DNA of 8,347 nt, taken from positions 1 through 8,347 of the forward strand of contig JAUYPY010000029.1 of assembly GCA_030697445.1 (NCBI GenBank), read 5' to 3'. The stretch's first letter is position 1. Each line of letters opens with the position of its first letter. Shown here piece by piece: positions 4,966 through 8,347 of this stretch. A program made the position numbers and the translations under genes. Under the pieces are notes generated by a model. That model did no database searches. It saw only the letters and a program-made list of their open reading frames with translations, and was not told the origin of the DNA. Origin of the DNA: a bacterium (GTDB lineage Bacteria > Patescibacteriota > Minisyncoccia > Phycocordibacterales > UBA10002).

Positions 4966-5076
4966 AAAACCGCAGACACACATTTTTCAGAGCACACAAA
5001 TTTTCTTGCTAGAAAATTTGCTCGTTTTCGCGCCGTCGCGCTCAAAAGGCTCTTCAAAATATGTGTCTGCGGTTTT
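4966..5076 (+). terminator. Large branched hairpin between yraN and tRNA-Pro, likely terminator
   Basis: A perfect 15-bp outer stem (4966-4980 with 5062-5076, core CCGCAGACACA) closes an 81-base interior holding a 9-bp hairpin CAAATTTTC/GAAAATTTG (4997-5005/5012-5020), a CGCG/CGCG hairpin near 5029-5040, and an AGAGC/GCTCT pair (4989-4993/5049-5053) around both. The plus strand continues TTTTCTTT and the minus strand TTTTTT, so it could terminate both ways. The big interior is unusual for a plain terminator. Confidence 0.6.
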
Positions 5077-5083
5077 CTTTATG

Positions 5084-5092
5084 TGTTATTAT
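5084..5092 (+). promoter_or_regulatory. Extended -10 of the tRNA-Pro-nth-RNHCP transcript
   Basis: TGTTATTAT ends eight bases before tRNA-Pro. No good -35 is visible; the position where it should be falls in the 3' arm of the preceding hairpin. Confidence 0.45.
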
Positions 5093-5100
5093 GCACGCTA

Positions 5101-5171
5101 CGGGGCGTAGTATAGTGGTAGTATATACGCTTTGGGAGCGTACGGTCCGGGTTCGATTCCCGGCGCCCCGA
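5101..5171 (+). tRNA. tRNA-Pro(UGG)
   Basis: 71-base cloverleaf: acceptor CGGGGCG/CGCCCCG, D-arm GTAT-AGTGGTA-GTAT, anticodon arm TACGC-TTTGGGA-GCGTA (anticodon UGG), T-arm CCGGG-TTCGATT-CCCGG, discriminator A. CCA is not encoded. The nth ATG begins three bases after the discriminator base. Confidence 0.96.
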
Positions 5172-5174
5172 TTG

Positions 5175-5789
5175 ATGAATCAAAAGATCGCGCTTAAACA
5201 ACTGGAGGAATTGCGGAAGCGGACGGGTAAACCGATGCGGCTTGCCGCCGAAGAATGGGACGCGGAGTGGAAAACACTCGTAGCGATAATTTTGTCGGCT
5301 CGCACGCGCGACGAGACGACGATTGAAGTGTGTAAAGAATTGTTCGCGAAATATGGGGAAGTTCGTGCGCTCGCCTCTGTAAGCGCACGCACGGTATCGG
5401 AAATTATCCGTCGCGTGAATTTTTATCGGAATAAAACAAAAAATATCATTGCATGCGCAAAAGCGCTCGCAGACGAATATGCTGGCGCGCCGCCGCACGA
5501 TATAGCGCGGTTGGTAGTGCTTCCCGGGGTGGGGCGCAAGACCGCAAATGTGTTCCTTGCCGAATACGGCGCGCCGGCAATTGGAGTGGATACGCATGTG
5601 TCCTACATTTCGCAAAAGCTCGGCTGGACAGCGCATCAAGATGCCGGAAAAATTGAAAAGGATTTGGAAAGATTGTTTCCGCAAAAATATTGGCGTATTT
5701 TAAATCAAACGCTTGTTCGCTTCGGCAAAACGCACACGAGCCGGAGGGAGAAAAATGAGTTGCTTGATAATATAAAGAGTACTTTATAA
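5175..5789 (+). CDS. nth: Endonuclease III-type DNA glycosylase/AP lyase lacking the iron-sulfur cluster loop
   Basis: A 204-residue helix-hairpin-helix glycosylase for base excision repair of oxidised pyrimidines. The HhH motif LPGVGRKTANV (116-126) contains the catalytic lysine (Lys122), and IGVDTHV (136-142) has the catalytic aspartate (Asp139). LSARTRDETT (40-49) resembles the LSQRTRDENT form of archaeal-type Nth. The C-terminus ends RFGKTHTSRREKNELLDN and has none of the four cysteines that hold a [4Fe-4S] cluster in E. coli Nth; the only cysteines are Cys53 and Cys94. Start at ATG 5175, three bases after tRNA-Pro; the frame extends upstream through the tRNA but that part is not coding. 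No Shine-Dalgarno. The RNHCP gene follows after two bases. The family call is firm; substrate preference is not. Confidence 0.92.
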   Translation: MNQKIALKQLEELRKRTGKPMRLAAEEWDAEWKTLVAIILSARTRDETTIEVCKELFAKYGEVRALASVSARTVSEIIRRVNFYRNKTKNIIACAKALADEYAGAPPHDIARLVVLPGVGRKTANVFLAEYGAPAIGVDTHVSYISQKLGWTAHQDAGKIEKDLERLFPQKYWRILNQTLVRFGKTHTSRREKNELLDNIKSTL

Positions 5790-5791
5790 AT

Positions 5792-6073
5792 ATGGGAAAA
5801 TTCGTTAGAACAAAAGAGGACTTTGTGTGCGAACAATGCGGTACGCATGTACATGGCAACGGCTACACAAACCATTGCCACGAGTGCCTCTGGAGCAAGC
5901 ATGTAGATGAAAACCCCGGCGACCGCGCCGAATCGTGCGGAGGTATGATGAAGCCAATTTCGCTTGCAAAAAAGAAAGAGAAATTCTCCGTAACACATCA
6001 ATGTCTCCAGTGCGGCGCAGAGCGCCGCAATATTGCCGCGGAAGGAGATAATCTTGAAATACTTTTGAATTAA
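5792..6073 (+). CDS. RNHCP-domain zinc-ribbon-like protein
   Basis: A 93-residue protein matching the RNHCP family, named for its conserved motif. Visible: CEQC (13-16), TNHCHEC (26-32), WSKHVDENPGDRAESCGGMMKPI (34-56, shown in family members as a near-invariant core with Asp/Gly/Cys), and CLQCGAERRN (71-80). The paired CxxC motifs and His/Cys cluster suggest bound zinc. The molecular function of the family is unknown; the zinc-ribbon form would fit RNA or nucleic-acid binding, which is inference. It starts two bases after the nth stop, without Shine-Dalgarno, so it is translated from the tRNA-Pro-nth transcript. Its stop TAA overlaps the stop of the convergent protease gene in the shared TTAA at 6070-6073. 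Confidence 0.88.
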   Translation: MGKFVRTKEDFVCEQCGTHVHGNGYTNHCHECLWSKHVDENPGDRAESCGGMMKPISLAKKKEKFSVTHQCLQCGAERRNIAAEGDNLEILLN

Positions 6074-7221
6074 TTTCCAGTCTTGTGAATTACATCAGTT
6101 AGTTTTTTGCGAAGCGCAGGAGCGATTTGCGTATTAAATTGCTGTGATAGGGAAGCGAGGTCTGCATTTTTAATTTCGTACAAAGAAAAACCCGCTTCTT
6201 CTTTAAATGCGCGGGCGATATAGTCGGTCGTTAACGCGCGGACATCGCGCGCGTCCGTCGCGCCTTCCACGATCGCGGTTGTGATGAGCCCCGCAAGCTC
6301 ACCTGCGCCATCCACCACCGCGCCGCCGCTTGCGCCTTTTTGGGCGAGGAGGTTGCCGCCGAGCCCCACCATATCCAGTGTTGATTCGCCAAGCGTGTAT
6401 CGCGATTGTATAGTTGCAAATGCGGATGCGCTATACAATGCTCGCTGTACCGCAATGCCGCCTAGGAAACCAGCTGGATAACCAGCGACAAGGAACGCGT
6501 CTTTAGTACCGACATCAAGTAATTTTTCGCGGAGGGAAATAAAAGGGAACGAAGAGGGAAGTTGCCCGTCAGGGTTTGTTGTATCGGTTACTACAAGAAG
6601 CGCGTAATCGTTCTCGCCGCGCTCTTTCGGGCTTTCTTCCAACAGGTTTTTTGCATTATCGGTAATCCAACGGGGAGAAATAAAAAGGATGTCGGCGCGA
6701 TAGCGGTTTTCCGCCGGATTGCCGATGCGTACGGTGCAATCAAGCAGATCGGATGCTTCGCCGCCTCCGGTCAGAAGCATGTATTGCGCCACATGGGCAT
6801 TGGTTAAAATTACACCACGCGGGTCTATAAATACACCGCTGCCGGAAAGGGGCTTGAAAATGTCTCCGTTTTTTGAGACACAGAGAATATTTGCGAGTGC
6901 CGCGCGGGTTTGCTCATTAATTTTATTCCAGTCCGGTTCAATTACACTTACCACAGGAGGTATAGGAAGAGGTAGTTTTATAGCAGAAATGGGTGTTTCC
7001 GGTTTTGATACTGGCGGTAATGCGGTTGGTGTTGTGGTCGGTGTTTCTGATATTTCGGAAGAAGTCGTTGCTGATTCTATTGTTCTAATGTTCTCAAGAA
7101 CATCAGAATATACCAATGCAGGCGAGGCGTTTCGCGGCTGAAAGTTTTTTACAACAAGCGTTCCTACTCCTCCCGCCAGCGCGAGCAGAAAGAGCACCAA
7201 GAGTTTTCCAAATAACGTCAT
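6070..7221 (-). CDS. Membrane-anchored trypsin-like (S1) serine protease without PDZ domain
   Basis: A 383-residue protein. Residues 5-25 form a hydrophobic N-terminal signal anchor; a Thr/Pro/Ser-rich linker follows (about 50-95), then a chymotrypsin-fold domain (about 105-335). The catalytic triad is readable: His143 in LTNAHVAQ, Asp205 in ENDYALLV, Ser298 in KGASGGAVV. Oxyanion-hole and substrate-strand blocks such as GSGVFIDPRGVILT and VAGYPAG fit HtrA/DegP-like S1C proteases, but there is no room for a PDZ domain after residue 335, only a helical tail. Likely acts outside the cytoplasmic membrane in protein quality control or surface processing (inference). Start at ATG 7221, just after an extended -10 box, giving a near-leaderless mRNA. 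It runs convergent to RNHCP with a four-base stop overlap and no terminator room between. Confidence 0.9.
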   Translation of the reverse strand: MTLFGKLLVLFLLALAGGVGTLVVKNFQPRNASPALVYSDVLENIRTIESATTSSEISETPTTTPTALPPVSKPETPISAIKLPLPIPPVVSVIEPDWNKINEQTRAALANILCVSKNGDIFKPLSGSGVFIDPRGVILTNAHVAQYMLLTGGGEASDLLDCTVRIGNPAENRYRADILFISPRWITDNAKNLLEESPKERGENDYALLVVTDTTNPDGQLPSSFPFISLREKLLDVGTKDAFLVAGYPAGFLGGIAVQRALYSASAFATIQSRYTLGESTLDMVGLGGNLLAQKGASGGAVVDGAGELAGLITTAIVEGATDARDVRALTTDYIARAFKEEAGFSLYEIKNADLASLSQQFNTQIAPALRKKLTDVIHKTGN

Positions 7222-7227
7222 TGAGGT

Positions 7228-7255
7228 TTCATTCTAGCAGAAATTCTGGTACGAT
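7228..7255. promoter_or_regulatory. Interlocked divergent promoters for the protease and tRNA-Gly(UCC)
   Basis: Minus strand: extended -10 TGCTAGAAT (7239-7231) ends nine bases before the protease ATG. Plus strand: TTCATT (7228-7233), 16 bases, extended -10 TGGTACGAT (7247-7255), nine bases before the tRNA. The protease -10 overlaps the tRNA -35, so the two polymerases should exclude each other. Confidence 0.5.
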
Positions 7256-7264
7256 TTCGTTGTC

Positions 7265-7335
7265 GCGGGCGTTGTTTAATGGTAGAACGATTGCCTTCCA
7301 AGCAGTAGGTCCGGGTTCGATTCCCGGCGCCCGCA
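7265..7335 (+). tRNA. tRNA-Gly(UCC)
   Basis: 71-base cloverleaf: acceptor GCGGGCG/CGCCCGC, D-arm GTTT-AATGGTA-GAAC, anticodon arm ATTGC-CTTCCAA-GCAGT (one wobble, anticodon UCC), T-arm CCGGG-TTCGATT-CCCGG, discriminator A. CCA is not encoded (ATTTTTG follows). Second glycine tRNA in the window; monocistronic. Confidence 0.96.
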
Positions 7336-7352
7336 ATTTTTGTTGTTGATAA

Positions 7353-7381
7353 GGAAAAATCCCCCATGGGGGGATTTTTCC
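7353..7381. terminator. Bidirectional terminator between tRNA-Gly(UCC) and HU
   Basis: Near-perfect palindrome: GGAAAAATCCCCC (7353-7365), AT, then GGGGGGATTTTTCC (7368-7381). A GC-rich core next to A/T tracts on both sides serves the convergent tRNA (plus) and HU (minus) transcripts. Confidence 0.85.
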
Positions 7382-7412
7382 GGTCTAGGCCAGAGGAGCT
7401 TCCTCGCTTTTG

Positions 7413-7685
7413 TTATTTCACTGCCTCCTTGAGCGCCTTTGCGGCGCGGAACTTCGGGACCTTCATTGCCGCTACCTGCACCGTTGCGCCGGTGCGCGGG
7501 TTGCGTGCTTGGCGCGCCGCGCGCTGTTTAACCGAGAAAATACCGAGCCCCGCGATAGAAACCTCTTCGCTTTTCTTAAGCGAGCCGATAATGGACTCAA
7601 TCACTTTGTCTACCACCTGCTCCGCCTGCACCTTGGTAGAGCCGAGCACCCCGTGCACTGCATCTGCGATTCCTTGTTTATTCAT
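7413..7685 (-). CDS. hup: HU-family DNA-binding protein
   Basis: A 90-residue histone-like protein that dimerises and bends DNA, shaping the nucleoid. It has the standard length and order: MNKQGIADAVHGVL helix, a second helix with VVDKVIESIIGSLKKSEEVSIAGLG region (24-48), GLGIFSVKQRAARQARNPRTG leading to the beta-arm with the RNP-x-TG tip (61-66), and a basic tail PKFRAAKALKEAVK. The promoter candidate is about 45-70 bases upstream; no Shine-Dalgarno precedes the ATG (TTTATCTATTT). Whether it is HU or the related IHF cannot be settled from one subunit, but HU is the default. It faces tRNA-Gly(UCC) across a shared terminator. Confidence 0.93.
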   Translation of the reverse strand: MNKQGIADAVHGVLGSTKVQAEQVVDKVIESIIGSLKKSEEVSIAGLGIFSVKQRAARQARNPRTGATVQVAAMKVPKFRAAKALKEAVK

Positions 7686-7716
7686 AAATAGATAAACATA
7701 AATAATAAAGTATTAA

Positions 7717-7756
7717 AACGACCCTCCTATTATCGCTTATGGTCGTTAGAATGCAA
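7717..7756 (-). promoter_or_regulatory. Probable HU promoter overlapped by an inverted repeat
   Basis: On the minus strand TTGCAT (7756-7751), 18 bases, TAATAG (7732-7727). A 7-bp inverted repeat AACGACC/GGTCGTT (7717-7723 and 7741-7747) brackets the -10 box with a 17-base gap, the geometry of a repressor operator. The promoter is moderate and the operator is inferred. Confidence 0.4.
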
Positions 7757-7789
7757 GGGTTTTTCACCGCCAAAAAATCCACTCCCTCT

Positions 7790-7854
7790 ACCACCCCCTC
7801 TTTAATTCTCCCCCCCTAGGGGGGGAGAAACCGCCAGCAGGCGGAGAGGTGGTT
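7790..7854. repeat. Nested intergenic palindrome
   Basis: An outer stem ACCACC/GGTGGT (7790-7795/7848-7853) encloses a perfect 24-bp palindrome at 7806-7829 (seven C, TA, seven G core) and a hairpin CCGCC-AGCA-GGCGG (7831-7844). It lies between divergent genes, where no terminator is needed, so a REP-like or small mobile palindrome is more likely. No flanking direct repeat could be confirmed. Confidence 0.6.
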
Positions 7855-7902
7855 GTTTTAGTATAAAATACCCAGCATTTGAGCCATTTTATGCGATTTC
7901 GC

Positions 7903-7932
7903 TTGACAGTCGGCTACCGAGTATGCTACACT
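7903..7932 (+). promoter_or_regulatory. Strong promoter of the 62-residue ORF
   Basis: Consensus TTGACA (7903-7908), 18 bases, then TACACT (7927-7932) preceded by TGC, an extended -10. This is the best match to a housekeeping promoter in the window. The predicted start near 7939 gives a leader of about 148 bases, in contrast to the leaderless genes elsewhere here. Confidence 0.75.
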
Positions 7933-7938
7933 GCTTGG

Positions 7939-8086
7939 CAGTAAACAATGATCTTTGAGAGCAGCTTGCCATGAGCTTGTTGAATGGTTCTTCACAGCGT
8001 TGAGGGCGGGGAGTTATTATTTTTTACTAAAACTATCCCTTCCCTCGCCGCTGTGAGGAATTAAACAATAAACCTAAAGAAAACTT
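7939..8086 (+). promoter_or_regulatory. Long structured 5' leader with two tiny overlapping ORFs
   Basis: A hairpin of 8 perfect pairs TCACAGCG/CGCTGTGA (7992-7999/8049-8056) continues inward with GAGGG/CCCTC and GGGGA/TCCCT around an AT-rich loop (8013-8035). No T-run follows, so it is not a terminator. Ahead of it, an 8-codon ORF (7948-7974, MIFESSLP) overlaps by ATGA a 10-codon ORF (7971-8003, MSLLNGSSQR) whose stop lies inside the 5' arm of the hairpin. No known riboswitch family was recognised. Confidence 0.45.
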
Positions 8087-8275
8087 ATGAATAGTAACCA
8101 GGAAAAACTTGTTGAGTCGGAGGCCATACACCGTCTCGCGTTGGCAAAGAAAAGAAATTGGGAGTCTGGGCAGGACCCATTCACTCCAGAACATGAGGAG
8201 GAACTCCTGAAGTTCTTCGCCGATCAAACCATGAAGGAAATTCAGAATGGTACATTTCAAGAAAGCATCGTATGA
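8087..8275 (+). CDS. Small hypothetical protein, 62 residues
   Basis: I do not recognise this protein. It is hydrophilic and charged, with no membrane segment, signal peptide or cysteine, and looks helical: EKLVESEAIHRLALAKKRNW (6-25), then a turn SGQDPFTPEHEE (27-38) and a second helix EELLKFFADQTMKEIQ. It is acidic overall. It is a real gene candidate because it has its own strong promoter, a structured leader and a good terminator starting seven bases after the TGA stop. There is no clear Shine-Dalgarno (AAAGAAAACTT before the ATG). The DPFTPEHEEEL stretch could be a binding or turn motif. Function unknown. Confidence 0.65.
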   Translation: MNSNQEKLVESEAIHRLALAKKRNWESGQDPFTPEHEEELLKFFADQTMKEIQNGTFQESIV

Positions 8276-8281
8276 ACTTGC

Positions 8282-8314
8282 ACCCTCGCTGGAAATGGCG
8301 GGGGTTTTTGTTTT
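8282..8314 (+). terminator. Terminator of the 62-residue ORF
   Basis: Stem ACCCTCGC/GCGGGGGT (8282-8289/8298-8305, one wobble) with an 8-base loop, followed by TTTTTGTTTT. It begins seven bases after the stop codon. Confidence 0.85.
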
Positions 8315-8347
8315 CTACCTCGCATACTCCACCACACGATTCTCCCG
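8315..8347 (-). CDS. Possible C-terminal end of a minus-strand gene
   Basis: The minus strand is open from the window edge to a TAG at 8315-8317 and would encode the tail RENRVVEYAR. Ten codons are too few to identify a protein or to exclude chance; the position directly after the opposing terminator makes a convergent gene end plausible. Confidence 0.25.
   Translation of the reverse strand, partial: RENRVVEYAR

Noticed and set aside
5061..5174. Upstream extension of nth by 38 codons
   Set aside because: It would translate the whole tRNA-Pro gene and part of the preceding hairpin.
5760..5860. Frameshift that removed the Nth iron-sulfur loop
   Set aside because: No other frame after the last conserved block encodes the expected four-cysteine pattern, and the RNHCP gene begins two bases after the stop.
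6719..7141. A 140-codon plus-strand reading frame
   Set aside because: Antisense to the protease gene, which has a complete catalytic triad; the frame has no motif or promoter of its own.
7723..7728. AGGAGG on the minus strand as ribosome binding site for HU
   Set aside because: It is about 40 bases upstream of the HU ATG with no other start codon at a usable distance.

Overview
The window reads as chromosomal DNA of a Candidate Phyla Radiation (Patescibacteria) bacterium, probably of the Parcubacteria/Paceibacteria group. This is inferred from compact genes, tRNA genes without encoded CCA, almost no Shine-Dalgarno sequences, start codons sitting right at promoter -10 boxes, and a terse gene set (NYN protein inside the rpsO-pnp pair, YraN, RNHCP protein). 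TGA is used as a normal stop, so the standard bacterial code applies and the UGA=Gly lineages are excluded. The exact phylum cannot be fixed from sequence reading alone.

Layout. Positions 1-2021, minus strand: an RNA-decay and ribosome operon with its promoter, rpsO (S15), a NYN-domain putative RNase and the N-terminal half of pnp, which has its own -10 box just before its ATG. Positions 2040-2540: a gene-free stretch packed with TAAMGGACAT repeats, a perfect DnaA-box sequence and two hairpin terminators. Positions 2539-4240, minus: tRNA-Arg(UCG) running straight into cca, the CCA-adding enzyme. Positions 4325-6073, plus: tRNA-Gly(GCC), a second repeat and DnaA-box cluster, yraN, a large hairpin, then tRNA-Pro(UGG) running straight into nth and an RNHCP zinc protein. 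Positions 6070-7221, minus: a membrane-anchored trypsin-like protease, convergent with and overlapping the RNHCP gene. Positions 7265-7381: tRNA-Gly(UCC) and a bidirectional terminator. Positions 7413-7685, minus: HU. Positions 7686-8347: palindromic intergenic DNA, a strong promoter with a long structured leader, a 62-residue orphan protein, its terminator, and perhaps the end of a further minus-strand gene.

Functionally most genes concern RNA: S15, PNPase, the NYN nuclease, four tRNAs and the enzyme that must add CCA to all four. Two protein genes (cca, nth) start 7 and 3 bases after the mature end of a tRNA, so tRNA processing would itself release nearly leaderless mRNAs.

The most unusual signal is a family of 10-bp half-sites, TAA(A/C)GGACAT, with 23 copies confined to 2047-4530, often palindromic and often spaced 21-23 bp (two helical turns). 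Eight copies lie in-frame inside cca, where they encode an extra segment of about 48 residues rich in Lys-Gly-His/Gln. One 36-bp block is identical in cca and in the intergenic array. The same 2.5 kb holds a tandem DnaA-box-like cluster, a perfect DnaA box, two parS-like 16-mers and the point where gene direction diverges. My leading inference is a replication-origin or partition-type region with unusual iteron-like repeats that have entered a coding gene; a local expanding repeat family is the main alternative.
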